The notes: generated from the sequence alone by a model not told the origin. A stretch of DNA of 64,000 nucleotides from Ascaphus truei (GCA_036426205.1 CM071568.1:226919967-226983966); one strand, 5' to 3'. Positions 44,207 through 55,395 are shown, counted from the stretch's first letter. Translations and numbers: made by a program.

Positions 44207-44873
44207 CCCTTTCCCTGACTCGCTCACCACCACTAATCGGTAGCCACATTGGCCACTTATCCTGATGCACACCCTGGCTGTCCTCTAACACCAACCTGGT
44301 GTGGTATTAACCACCATTTTATCATATTACCTTCAAAATTGGACAATAATGATAGACACTGACATATTTCTTATTTCGTAGATCATTTATTAGAGGCCAA
44401 CTTGGAATCCACTTATACCGATGACCGACATGCATCGGTATCACAGTAAATACCCTAATTGAATAAGGCACTGTGTATATCTGGACTCTGATCATTATTT
44501 ACCCACCGGTTTTTACCACATGCATTTTCTCTCTTCATCCCAATGTTATACTACAGTGAGTACAGAACAGCAAGAACAGCATTTTATTCACTTGCTTACT
44601 TAATTTAGACATGTTCTACTTAATTGATATAGTTCCTCCCGTGCTATGTATTTTTGAGTACTAGCAGCACATCAATAGAATAATGCTATTGTTGGATTAT
44701 AGCATACTAGAATTGGATCTTTACTTACATTGGTATACACTAGATTGCATCAGATTCATCTCAGTACTAGTACCACTAATACATTGCAAAGATTGATCTA
44801 AATCAGTCAAGCTCAGGTTTCTATTGACTGCGCCTGCGTGTGGCAACGGAAGGGTTACAGCAGGTGATGAAGT

Positions 44874-45363
44874 AATATTGCTGAAATGAATATACTATTG
44901 GTATTACTGAAATGGCCTGGGGTGGGGATCTCTGGAGAAGGATTGAAGGCAATGTTCTGTTTCCATTTTGTCTGTTCTGTTAGTGTCCATTTTGTGTGTA
45001 AGAATGTGTGTGTGGTGTAAGTGAGATTCGCTCACAGTAGATTTACGACTGTGCCTGTAGTTTACGCCCACATTCCTGGTATCAAGAAGTACCTGGTTCC
45101 TATAGAGAGCTGTTTTAATCTAGTTTTAACCAGGTTTAAGATCTGTAAGATAATTGGTTTAAGAATTAAGGAGAGGTTTGTATATTCTACATAGTAACCT
45201 ATTTTGAACAAAGGAATAAAAAATGTATACAAAGCTTGCTTGGACACTCTTTTGGCAGTGAGTCTCATTTAACTTTTGAATGTATGATCATACTCTGAAT
45301 CTGTACAGGCAATAAACGACTTATTATCCACGAACCTGTGTTTGTGAGTTTGCAAACAATGAC
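44874..45363 (+). repeat. 5' LTR-like region
   Basis: Candidate LTR start TGAAGTAATATTG and end ...AATGACA, just ahead of the PBS-like stretch. Contains GCAATAAACGAC (polyadenylation signal, near 45309) and a TGTGTTTGTGAG region before the end. The start is approximate because no second LTR was found to compare. Confidence 0.5.
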
Positions 45364-45367
45364 AGTT

Positions 45368-45386
45368 TTGGTGACGAGGCATGGGA
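45368..45386 (+). other. primer-binding-site-like stretch
   Basis: TTTGGTGACGAGGCATGGGA directly follows the LTR-like end. TGGTGACGAGG-type sequence after ...ACA is the normal position of a retroviral primer-binding site. The cognate tRNA is not assigned. Confidence 0.4.
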
Positions 45387-45688
45387 TTCTAACACCCCGG
45401 ACACTTGGATTAAGGGAGATGGATGGCTCTCACTGGGGCACTCAACTCTATGGACAAGGCAAGGCACCTGTTAATGCCTTTAGTTTAAGGAGCTGAGTGT
45501 TTCATGAGGCCATGATGTCTCTTTAAAGTCTAGTCCAGGTGACGGAATGCTGATAATGAGTACATTATTGTAAGAATCAATTGATATAATCTGTGTGGTC
45601 TGTGTGGTCTCAGTGGTCTTAATGGGTCTTGGTGAGGTAACAAAAATCTGCAGTAGTTATCAGCTGTGTGGTCTGTGTGGTGGGTAAA

Positions 45689-45928
45689 ATGGGTCAAAAT
45701 AATTCTGTTGAGGAAAAAGGGAGTGCCGAAAAAAAATTAACTTCAAATTACATTATGATTGGACAGGGTCCATGTATAGTGGCTGCTTTTGTGAAAGGTT
45801 TTCATGCAGAAATTGGGACGCAAGTAAAGACTGTGTGTATTGATTGGAAGCATAAACGATTGTCAGAAATTGCTGCTGTGGTAGAACATATGCAGAGCAG
45901 TAAGAAAGCTAAGAGAAAAAATAATTAG
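45689..45928 (+). pseudogene. retroviral Gag-like fragment
   Basis: Frame starting MGQNNSV, where Gly at position 2 is compatible with an N-myristoylated matrix start. It ends 80 codons later in a Lys-rich tail. The position just after the LTR and PBS-like sequence supports Gag. Most of the capsid is missing. Defective. Confidence 0.55.
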
Positions 45929-45959
45929 AAAGACAAAGTGGCAAAAAGAAAGTGTTTAA

Positions 45960-46142
45960 TTGGTGCAAGTGCAGACAGAGTTTTATTCACAAGATAAAGC
46001 GGAGGAGTCTGTATTTTATTCTCAGAATAAATCACAGGATAGGGATCAAGGAAGGGACAGAAAGTGTTATAATTATAGTAGAAAGTCAGGACATTTTGCC
46101 AGAAATTGCAGAGCTCCTAAAAGAGATACAGGCATTAGCTGA
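45960..46142 (+). pseudogene. nucleocapsid zinc-knuckle remnant
   Basis: In a frame different from the Gag-like start, KCYNYSRKSGHFARNC shows a CCHC-type knuckle in which the second Cys is replaced by Tyr. It sits downstream of the Gag-like fragment, as nucleocapsid should. Frameshifted and damaged. Confidence 0.6.
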
Positions 46143-48117
46143 AAAAGGGTATAAAGTAAATGAGCATAAAATAACATTTTCCCAATCCAAAAATATAAGA
46201 TACACAACTCAAATTCCTAATGCCAAATTAACCAAGTATGAGTGCATACTGACTGGCACTGACAGTCCATCGTTGCCCCTCATTATTCTCAACAGATTGT
46301 TTTTGCCTAAAAAGAATTCGAGATAGTCCGAAGTGTGGATTCCAAAGAGGCGTCTTCCCCGCCTGAAATTGAGAAGCTCAGGGAGTCTTATGTATTGCGA
46401 TTCTGAGTGGGGAAAATGCCCTAGGTATAGGTCAAAGGTAGGGAGAATTCGTTTTTTTCCCCAAAATGTTTTATTAGATTCTCAGGTACAAATATGGTAA
46501 AAGGGTTGATTGTTTGATAAACCCTGTGTGTCTGTGGTAATATCCTTTCCTCTTTCCCACAGCAATAAGTGGCTATGAGTCAGGTTCTGATACAGAAGTA
46601 GTCTCGGTGCCGGCAACTAATTGTTGTGCCCTTGACGAGCTGTAAAAACGGACCTGAACATGCTAATGAATTGTACCTGAGTGAATCCTACCTGTGTGTA
46701 AGTCTTGTGTGAGAGTTGAATAATGGGAGCTCCGGCTTATATGTATACAAAATTACCATCCAGAAATGTGCAAGTTTGGGTGTCTGAGGAGAGAGAGGGG
46801 AGGACAAAGAAAGGGCATATGCAGGAAGAACTTTTGATCTTTGCCATTTTTTTTATAATCAACCCAGTCACTGGTAAAATATAAGGGTTCATTCTTTCTA
46901 GCCAGATGATGAGCTTCTTAAACCAAAAAGACATTATTTTCCCTCTGCTCAAATTTCCACTTCGAGAAAGGAGAGACAGAATCAGAATAGCAGCCCAGAC
47001 AGCCTCCCTTCTCCAGCTCTGAACAAAGTGCCGAGATAACATTCCAGACACGAAAATTAACTCAAAGCTCTGTAGCGTCAAATTAGGTTTAAAAGCAGGT
47101 TAGTTATGATAATAAGAAAAGAGAAGGACATTTGTATTAATTTAGTTTGCAGGATCAAACTATTTTGTTTTCTTATTATTAGGATAGGTGAGAAATATGT
47201 GTTTTCTTGTTATTTTTGTGAAGTTGGTTGGCTGTGTATGAGAGAAGTGTGAAATTCTGTTTGTTTTGTCTCTGTGTTGTGTTTTTTTGTTTGTGTGTAA
47301 CCAGTAAATACATTTCAATTTTATTTGTTCTGATTAGGATATGTTTGTTTTTTTTTTTTTAAAGATGCTGGTAAAAGCTCACAAGCACACTGTTTAAATT
47401 ATATGTTAAGGGTGTCTTGCCCCTTGACAATGTCCTAGGGTTTTTATTTTTGTCATTTTGGGATGCCATGGAAAATTTTAGCCTGCATTGGGCTGTGAGA
47501 AAAGCTCAATTTTAAAATCTGAGCTGCTCGATATGTCAAATGTGTTTCTGTTCTGAGCAGAGACTTTGCTGTTATATTCCAACAATTAATATTTGGAATG
47601 ATGAAAAGTTTTTATCTGTCTTGCTCAAGGACATTTGGCAGAATGCCCAGACAGCTCGCTATATGCCCAGAAGTGTCACAGGTTCTGAAACTATTTTATT
47701 AATTAAATAGAATAATACTGAACACGTATGACTCTATTTGGATATTGCCAGGAGTGTGCTCATAGCTTCACAAAGAGTAAAATACAAGGAATTAGTGGGG
47801 AGTCCGATATGAAATTATATTTCTACTGTAAATTTAACTGAATATGTGACGTATTTTATAACTTTTGACCATTTTCTCTCCATAAGTGTCCCACTTTGAA
47901 TCTTCATCTACAACCTCTCATTTTAAAGAATGTATCTCTGAGCGATCCAGATTTTATTTGGTATTTTGATGTTCCTGTCGGAGAGATACAGCGTATAATT
48001 TGGTGTCAAATTATGTTTGTTCCCAGCATGAGGTTTTAAACGCAAATCTCCTACCTAAGGTTTCAGAATGTTCTCATATCTAAAAGTTTCCCTATTGTCT
48101 ATGCCAGATGTTAAAGA

Positions 48118-48987
48118 ACAAAAATGATACTGTGCGCTACTATTTAACCCTAAAAATATATAAGTGATACAGTGCAGTGACTGGAAACCCTTTAAAATTC
48201 GTGGCACATAGAACCACAAAAACCACAGTGAGAAAAAATGAAAAAAATATATTACATAACCGTGTAGTAGCTGATATGGGCGTCTGCTGCTATAAACACA
48301 GGGGGTGGCTCAACACCCCCCAACACACTAAAGAAATGGGAACAAAAGAAACAGCGCACAACGCCAAATAGTGAAGCAAGTAAATACAAATATATAATGA
48401 TAAAAAGGGTAATTATTCTGCCTTATAATTGCTACATCTATTGGCTTTGCCTTGATAATATCACCTTTGTGTGCAATTTCGGACTGTTTAGAGACTCTAA
48501 TACCTTCCTGCTGATCCCATCACTGCTGCGGTGACTGTGACGTCATCACGCAGCGTCCCGCGACGGAGCGGCAGCGTGACACGCTGAGTTTGTTCCTGCA
48601 AACAGTGGGCTTACCTCCGTGTGCAGTGAATTCAACTGCTGAGCTATACACGCTGTTCAAGCACATTTGAAACTTTTGGCGGACCCTCTGAGTGCGATTA
48701 CCCACAGCGGAGCCTAGCTGTTTGAAGGGAAACCCCCTTTGTAGTTGCAGACCGTCTGATGAGGAGTTCCAATAAGAGTCCTGCTCCAGAGCTATCACCG
48801 CAGTTCCCGCTGAGAGAAGCAAGCATCAGACCTCCATGCCAGCAGCTGACGAGTGGTAACCAGTGTTATACACACTAAATGCACTTTTGTATCTATATGA
48901 TGTACGCAGAATAATTACCCTTTTTATCATTATATATTTGTATTTACTTGCTTCACTATTTGGCGTTGTGCGCTGTTTCTTTTGTTC
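48118..48987. mobile_element. foldback element with 84-bp inverted arms, 14-bp duplication
   Basis: Flanked by CCAGATGTTAAAGA at 48104-48117 and 48988-49001. The arms are 48338-48421 and 48906-48989, the left starting GGGAACAAAAGAAACAGCGC and the right being its inverse. A 220-bp left extension before the left arm (starting ACAAAAATGATACTGTGCGC) parallels the layout of the Penelope-like elements. It sits in the retroviral relic and has no coding capacity. Confidence 0.78.
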
Positions 48988-49397
48988 CCAGATGTTAAAG
49001 ACCTACTACAGGTTTTATTCTTACCATAAAGCAGGAGCTATTGTTAAAATCGCTGCACATATAAATCTCAAAGACCCTATTTCCCAGATTTTTTTTGTAT
49101 TATGAAGCTGATTGGTGGGAATCATAGGGGGCTACTCATAATGATATATATGTTTGGACAGGGCTCAATAGTCTCCCGGTCTTGCCATCGTTTATAATGT
49201 TATATACTATTCACATAGCACATGGGTTATATGTGAACAGAGAGGGGATAATAATATTGTTTCCCGTGATTGGTGGGCTCCAGGACTTGCTAAGGCAGCA
49301 TTGACTTATGTGAACAATGTGCCATCTTCAGACAATATAAAGTAGGCAAAGCTATCAAGCCCTCGTAGATAAATAATTTTTTGCTCACGAGGCCCTT

Positions 49398-49622
49398 TTG
49401 GTAATCTACAGATCGATTTTTTTTATGATTTCTATTTTCTCAGGGTGGGTTAAGATCTACCCCTGTCTATATGTGGATGCCAGAACAGTGGTAACGAATT
49501 TATTCCTAGGTACAGATTATAATATAATATTTACTCAGACAGGGGAACATAAATTATCTCCCTATGGGATACTTACGGGAAGACTTATGACTATCAGTAG
49601 TTCAAAAGAACTCATTATTTAG
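49398..49622 (+). pseudogene. retroviral integrase core fragment
   Basis: FSGWVKIYPCLYVDARTVV resembles the central part of a retroviral integrase catalytic core (a strand followed by an Ala-Arg-Thr-Val helix start). The rest of the domain is not readable in frame. Old and defective. Confidence 0.5.
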
Positions 49623-49844
49623 GACCATATTATTTGTAATGAAACAATTGGCAAGTATTGTACTGTATGCAACTAATACATTTTTTTGCAGTCTCTCCGT
49701 GCACAGGTCAAAGAACCTGAAAGTGCACCTACTCGAGCCTAAAGGATCCATTTTCTCAAGTTTTCAAAAAAAAAACCGGAAGAATAAGAACTTTGAATTC
49801 TCAAACAACTGCTGAATTACTGTATATGTATTTTTTTCTTTTTT

Positions 49845-50102
49845 ATGTTTAATATTTCAAATACTAATATCTGGCTAAGGACTTTGACTGGAAACTACCA
49901 AACAGATCAGTGGATCCTGGTTGGGTTATTATTAGGGGTCATTTGTATTATTATCACTTTTTATCTGGTAACTAAACGAAAGAATTACGAAAATGAAAGG
50001 GTTCCACATTCTATTATATTTATGTGTGTTAGGACATCCGGAGATATCAGAGGAGAGAAATGTGCTGTTAGACTTTGCACACAGGGTGGCCCTCTGTATT
50101 AA
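49845..50102 (+). pseudogene. Env-like transmembrane fragment
   Basis: A frame with a strongly hydrophobic segment, QWILVGLLLGVICIIITFYL, followed by a basic VTKRK and a short polar tail. This is the layout of a retroviral TM anchor and cytoplasmic tail. It lies downstream of the integrase fragment, as env would. No fusion or surface part was recognised. Confidence 0.5.
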
Positions 50103-50137
50103 TATTATATTTTTGTAACGCGTACAGGTGCGCCGAC

Positions 50138-50431
50138 GAGTATTCTAAAACTTGCCTTAAATTTGCCTTGGAAAATCTGGGGCTATCACCAACAAGATCC
50201 AGGTACATGCTGGGTACATGCTGCAAACATTTCAGTGACATTTCTGCAGAGCTAATGGCCCATCGGATTAACACATGCCAGGGACCCCCACTGTTAATCC
50301 GATGGGCCATTAGTCTGTCTGCAGAAATGTCACTGAAATGTTTGCAGCATGTACCCAGCATGTACCCAGCATGTACCCAGCATGTACCTGGGTCTTGTTG
50401 GTGATTGCCCAAGATTTGTTTTAGAATACTC
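50138..50431. mobile_element. near-perfect palindromic MITE
   Basis: Arms about 50138-50275 and 50296-50431 fold on each other: GAGTATTCTAAAAC with its inverse, ATCACCAACAAGAT, GCTGGGTACATGCTG (the right arm repeats CAGCATGTACC four times) and CAAACATTTCAGTGACATTT. The core CTAATGGCCCATCGGATTAA is shared with the MITE at 11584. The target duplication is not clear. Confidence 0.8.
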
Positions 50432-50907
50432 ATTGGCACTACATGACCGAAATGTGTTGTGGTAGTTGTGCATCTCTCCCTTGTTCTAATTTTCCCCTGG
50501 CTGTAATTTATGTGTGGTGAGTTTGGTGTGTGCTGTGTTGCGCTGTGTTGCGCTGGTCGGATCCCTCTCAAAGACTGCTCTGTGGGCTGCTGGATTCCTG
50601 GCTACTACATCTAGCCACTATACACGGGTATGCTGCTTTGCGCAAACCTGGAAGTGGCTGAGAGGGACGGCTGATCGCGCTACGAGAGATCCTAGCAGTT
50701 CCCAAAATGCGGGAACACAGACCTCAAGCGGCTTACCACCAAGCACAGACACAAACGGACTGGGGAAATTGGGAGATTGGATCACACCAGATGCTTTGGA
50801 CATTAGTTTCTCAATGTGTAAGTTACTATATACATTTGTCTAATTGTTGATTACATATCTTTTATCATCGGTGCGCCTTGTGTTTTCTTTCTTTTTGCAT
50901 ATACATA

Positions 50908-51386
50908 GGGCCTCATGCAGAGAGCAGCGCTATTAACAATCTCGCCATTTTCCGGCGAAAATCGCGCTAAAAACAGCCGAAAATGGCGAGATATGAAAAA
51001 AGCGCCATTTTTTTTTTCTATTTCTGAATCTCGCTGCGCGGCTGGCGAGAACCTACATCTCGCCAGTCTGAAAAATATCCAAATTCAGAAAGGCGCGCTC
51101 GCCATCTAGCGGCTGTTTCTGGCGCGATTTTCGTCTTTTTTCCCCGCCAACTAAAGTTGGCAAGAAGCAGGAGGTCGCCGGCTATAGGGGGAAAAAAAAA
51201 AATGCGCGATTTTTTTTTTCTCCCTTTCAGCTGCGCGCATCTCCTCATTAACAATTCTCCACATGCAGTAATGCTAAAAATAGCGGATTTCACCCATTTC
51301 TGCATATGGAGTAAAAAACTCTCCATTAAATCTAGTTTTTCTAAAACTCTCCAATTATTTCTAGCGCTGCTCTCTGCATAGGCCCC
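50908..51386. mobile_element. Harbinger-like MITE copy A
   Basis: Inverted ends GGGCCTCATGCAGAGAGCAG and, reversed, GGGGCCTATGCAGAGAGCAG. ATA flanks both sides. Long T- and A-runs and GCGCGA/TCTCGCC words fill the interior. It pairs with copy B 354 bp further on. Confidence 0.7.
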
Positions 51387-51389
51387 ATA

Positions 51390-53092
51390 GTCTTTACAGA
51401 AAAATCCACATCTAGCAGAAGCTTATAAGTGGTTGAAATTAAACCCCTACCCAAATATCTTGAGGTATACAGTATAGCATTTCGAAATATGTTTCAACAG
51501 CCAGAGATGTGCTCGTGTGCTTTGTTGTGATAAAATGTTTTAGCTGGAAATATCTGAACACCTCTCAAGGCCGTAAATCAGCCTTCTCTTGAAGCTCCGG
51601 GAAATCCTTCATTTTTTTTATCTGATGTCATGTGTTTGATCCTAGTTATACCACCTCTTTTCCAGGCTGCAAACCCGCCTTCCTCCATCCCCGGGGTGAA
51701 TTGGGGATTATTGAAAAGTGGGATCATACTAGAGTTTTAGGGCCTCATGCAGAGAGCAGCGCTATATAGAATTGGAGAGGGGGAAAAATTCTAGCTTTTT
51801 TGGAGAGTTTTTTTCTCCATATGCAGAAAGGGCAGAAAACTGCATTAACAAGCCTTTCTGCATATGGAGAGTTTCAACCAGCGCTATAAGCGCTGTTGAA
51901 ACTTGTAGGGAAAAAATCGCGTTTTTTTTTTTTTTCCTCTCCACCGGCCGCGGAGCGCCAGCTGCTTGGTGGAGAGGAAAAATGTTGAAAATTGCGCCAT
52001 TTTTTTGGCGCGAACAGCCACTAGATGGCGATCGCGGCTCTCTGCATACGGCAGAAAAAAAAACTGGAGAGATTAGAAACTCTCCAGCCGCGCGGCGAAT
52101 TTGAATAAAAAAAATAAAAAATTGGCGCTTTTTTTAAAACTTGCCGGTTCTGCCTTTCTCAAGGCAGAATTCGCCAATTAATGCCGCTTTCGCTTTTTGC
52201 GCTGCTCTCTGCATGAGGCCCTTAGCTCGTAAATCTGTACTTAAATTTAAGACGATCACAAAGTGACAATGAGTGCTTAATCATTGGGTTTGCGATTCCT
52301 CCTGGTGGTCTATCTGAGCTGTCCAGGCAAAGCAGAGTGTCTAGATCTGCAGGGGAACAGATATGGTTCTCTATAGCAACCAATGCTCTCGTACCCCTTT
52401 CTGAGTTCCAGAGGAGTATCTGGCTCAGCTGCAAGGCCTGAAAATATTTTCGGAGATTGGCACCGCTAACCCTCCTAGCTTTGAGGGCCTTTGTTGTATT
52501 GAATTTAGGATTCTGGACCTTTTCACTGACCATATAAACCTAGCAATACTGCACTGTAAACTGGAAATATCTTTCTCCAGGACTTGGACTGGAAGAGTCC
52601 GAAAAAGGTACATTATCCTGGGAAGGAGAGTAATTTTGACTGCTGTGATCCTGCCTATCCAGGAGATGCAATAACTATTCCATACTTCTAAATCGCTCTT
52701 GAGCTCACGAATTTGTTAAGGGTACAATAGTTATACTTATAGATTGTCTGCACGGATTTACCCCTAGGTTTGGTATATAGTTTGTGCGCCATGTCAAATT
52801 GAAATTATTACTCAGAAGCTTAATCAGGTCATGGGACAGATTGATACTTAGAGCTAGGGATTTCGACTGATTTATTTTGAAGCCTGATATACTTCCGAAT
52901 CTTCCAAGTGCCTGAGAAAGGTTGGAGAGAGTAGTGAGTGGTCTGGTAATCGTCATTAGTATGTCGTCTGCGAATAACGCCACTTTATGTTCCGTTTCCC
53001 CCCCCCCTGACACGTTGGGGTCCAGTCTCAAGGCGGCCGTCAAGGGTTCAATGGAGAGCGCAAACAGGAGTGGAGAAAGGGATTCAATCTAT
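51390..53092 (-). mobile_element. L1/Tx1-type LINE RT fragment
   Basis: Minus-strand reading from 53092: SPLLFALSIEPLTAALRLDP (RT), VALFADDILM (FADD catalytic box), SGFKINQSKSLAL, then near 52600 MYLFRTLPVQVL and SIARFIWSVKRSRI. Beyond the nested Harbinger-like MITE (51740-52221) the frame resumes near 51690 with PEFSGSSREG-type decayed sequence and FRYFQLKHFI (near 51540), typical of the L1 post-RT region. It is 5'-truncated, with stops and frameshifts. Confidence 0.8.
51740..52221. mobile_element. Harbinger-like MITE copy B
   Basis: Ends GGGCCTCATGCAGAGAGCAG and the exact inverse GCTCTCTGCATGAGGCCC, flanked by TTA (51737-51739 and 52222-52224). It interrupts the L1-type RT fragment. Same family as 50908-51386. 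Confidence 0.78.
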
Positions 53093-53202
53093 TTATAACT
53101 AAGGACATTAATCATCCACTTGGGTGAGAGAGTCCTATAAATTGGGTTTCTTTTTCTTTAGTTGCTACGTTATGTAACTATGTAACTATGTAACTAGCAC
53201 CG

Positions 53203-53880
53203 TCATCCTTTTCCTGCATCATTATTAAGCTGAAGCGGGGGTCCCTCAAGTTTATCTAGGGGTATGTTATGCAGTATATACTGTATGTGTTCTGGTTTCA
53301 ATGTTTTCCTGAGATCTTTATTATATTCTAACTGGTGGATCTCTTCTGAGCATCCGTGAAGCGATCCAAGTGGTGTGCTGGATGTTTCCTGCACTCGCTG
53401 TTTATGAATCTTTTCCAAGTTTTAAAGAAAGTGTTTGCTTTCCTCTCTCTGTCAGTAGTCGCTTCCACCCAATCTAAATTGAATAAATTAAATCATTTTT
53501 CTTTCCATAGATCTATTGAGGGGTGAGTGTGGTTTATCCATTACTGGTGTATTGTTTTCCTGGCATCCATGACCATAATCTGCCGAAATCTATTGAAAGC
53601 CTTTGCCTCATTCGCCTCCCCGTCAACTCCATTTGTTATCTCTATGTAGTTGAAAACTGCATATTCTTTGATCAGACGGATCTTTATGTGTAGTGAGTTT
53701 TTGCTAAAATTTGCCACCTGTGTCCAAAATGTTTGGATCACAGGACAACTCCATAGAAAGTGCAACAAATCCATCTCCGGTGCTGCACACTTCGTACAGT
53801 AGCTATTTAAAGCTTGTTTAGCCCTTAGTTTAAATTTGGGGGTGGTGTATGTCCTATGTAAGATATTGTAGTGCATTTTT
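53203..53880 (-). mobile_element. L1-type LINE C-terminal fragment
   Basis: Minus strand: ILHRTYTTPKFKLR, CTKCAAPEMDLLHFLWSCPV (the Cys/His-type C-terminal region of L1-like ORF2), then FNRFRQIMVMDARKTI and a decayed tail. It lies upstream (in minus-strand order) of the RT fragment, so the two are different copies or a rearrangement. Its 5' edge is ~67 bp from the COL6A1 exon donor at 53947. Confidence 0.8.
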
Positions 53881-53946
53881 TGGTATGTTGTTTTTTTTTT
53901 TAGCAGGGACTCTTTATGCCGGTAAATGCCAGAATGTGTTGCTCAC

Positions 53947-54147
53947 CCAGTCAGAAGTTGTCCTGTTGCTGCAGTGATCGCACAGTCAGTGTGAGTCCCT
54001 TTTCCAAGATACCTCACTGCTCCAATGGCTCTCTTCATGTCTGTCTTGCTAGTCTCCATGCTGACCAGCTCACTGATAATCTTCACCTCGTCACTGTAGT
54101 GTAGAGCCCCAGCATTCCATGTGAGTAACCTGTCACACCGAAGGTAT
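53947..54147 (-). CDS. COL6A1: collagen VI alpha-1 VWA (N1) exon, 201 bp
   Basis: Minus-strand exon between acceptor ...TCTCTGTCCAG and donor GTGAGC. It encodes YLRCDRLLTWNAGALHYSDE, KIISELVSMETSKTDMKRAI and YLGKGTHTDCAI, ending CAACTTCTGACTGG. RCDR..WNAGALHYSDEV and GKGT.TDCAI are hallmark alpha-1(VI) stretches; the Thr of THTDCAI is the conserved MIDAS Thr of the VWA fold. The first base completes an Arg codon from the exon at 57046, and the last two bases begin the Gly codon shared with 32263. Confidence 0.95.
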
Positions 54148-55040
54148 CTGGACAGAGAATAGTAGTTTAGACTGTGATACATTCTACGGAATTTAGGCAT
54201 TATGGAGTTACACTGTATTTTACCCACTCCACTTTGAAAGGTAAACGCAATACGGTTTGCTAAATCTGGTGCTGTTTATATTCCCCAGTAATTCCCCTGT
54301 TTTACATCGGTGAGACTAATAATGAGCACAGTGCATCTTAACTCGCTTATTGCATGTGGAATATGGAACTTGTTCACTTATTGCTGGTTAACGTGGTGCT
54401 TACTCACTTATTACCTGACTAATATGAAGCTAACTCCTTTAATATGGGGCTGGGGGGAGGGAGGGGCAGAGATATGAACCATTCTCCCTCCTAACATGAT
54501 AATATAGAGTTTAATCATTTCTTAACAGGTGACACAGGGTTTATCTTTACTCAAAGCTTGTGGAGTTCCCTCTGTTCTCACTTGGGGAATATACTAACAA
54601 TTTACTTGAGGATTATTACGTTTTTCAAAGGGGAAGTTTTAATTGAGTTTTCACTAGGAGAAATGTGGAGTTTATTAGTTAATTATTAGTCCCTAGTTTT
54701 CTGCAAGGGAAGTAAGGTGTTTACATGACATCATTAAGTTTTTTGTGCTGACCCCTTTGGAAAGTCAGCTTAGTTTATACATTGTTTTTTCACCATCACA
54801 ACCTTAGGGAGGAAATTACTCATCCCAGTGTTTTCTATTTGTAGTTTCTTTGTATGTGTACAGTACTGGCACGGATGAGATGCATTCTCTTGGTATTTGC
54901 AGTGGATTGTATACACTGATACAGTTTAAATCTTGAAATACAACTTGAACAGGTTTTATGCATCATTTGAAATGACGGTAATATATACACGGATAATGTC
55001 ATATTCAAAGAAAATGCTAGTAGTATTATGTCAGGCAAAC
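54148..55040. other. intron, no gene seen
   Basis: Mostly AT-rich intron between the VWA exons; several TTACTTATTG-type words but no supported feature. Confidence 0.5.
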
Positions 55041-55395
55041 CGGATGTATTCCCACGGGGGAAGAGCAAGCCGGTGCACAGCTAAAGAGATGGAGGCTGGA
55101 TCGCAAAAAAAGGTAATTTATTCCATCATGATGACACAATAAAAATCGGGGAACGGTAGAGAAACTCTAACACGTTTCGCACTATCAAGCGCTTTATCAA
55201 AGATAAAGACTACTACTTATTAACCATCTACTATCAAAGATAAAGACCTTGATAGCTCGAAACGCGTTAGAGTTTCTGTACCGTTCCCCGATTATTATTG
55301 TGACATCATGATGGAATAAATTACCTTATTTTGCGATCCAGCCTCCATCTTCTTTAGCTGTGCACCGGCTTGCTCTTCCCTGTGGGAATACATCC
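55041..55395. mobile_element. foldback element with ~155-bp inverted arms
   Basis: Left 55041-55194 and right 55237-55395 are inverted copies: CCGGATGTATTCCCACGGGG with its inverse, GGTGCACAGCTAAAGAGATG, AACTCTAACACGTTTCGC. The loop is ~42 bp. Both arms contain the GAAACG(C/T)GTTAG word of the hammerhead-like motif. No coding sequence. Confidence 0.75.
55166..55203 (-). ncRNA. hammerhead-like motif, degenerate
   Basis: Minus strand: TCT pairs with AGA as a 3-bp outer stem; core TTGATAA (C3 and G8 changed); extra A; GC...GC; GAAA; CGTGTT. The order matches the better copies, but the core is mutated, so activity is doubtful. The opposite arm (55236-55273) has a further worn version. Confidence 0.35.

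Larger units (their letters stand above)
40600..44400 (+). mobile_element. Penelope-like element 3, interrupted
   Basis: It has a 5' frame, an RT core, then a thumb frame up to ~41900, a foreign block to ~43690, and the GIY-YIG end to 44206. Ends and target duplication were not defined. It is divergent from elements 1 and 2 and does not form an inverted pair. Confidence 0.8.
44874..50110 (+). mobile_element. endogenous retrovirus relic
   Basis: Layout: LTR-like 5' part with AATAAA near 45311, a primer-binding-site-like stretch at 45368, a Gag-like frame with a zinc-knuckle remnant, a long non-coding decayed middle, an integrase fragment near 49400 and an Env-like membrane segment near 49850. 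No 3' LTR copy was recognised. The middle also holds a foldback insertion (48118-48987). Frames are short and broken; an old, defective copy. Confidence 0.7.
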
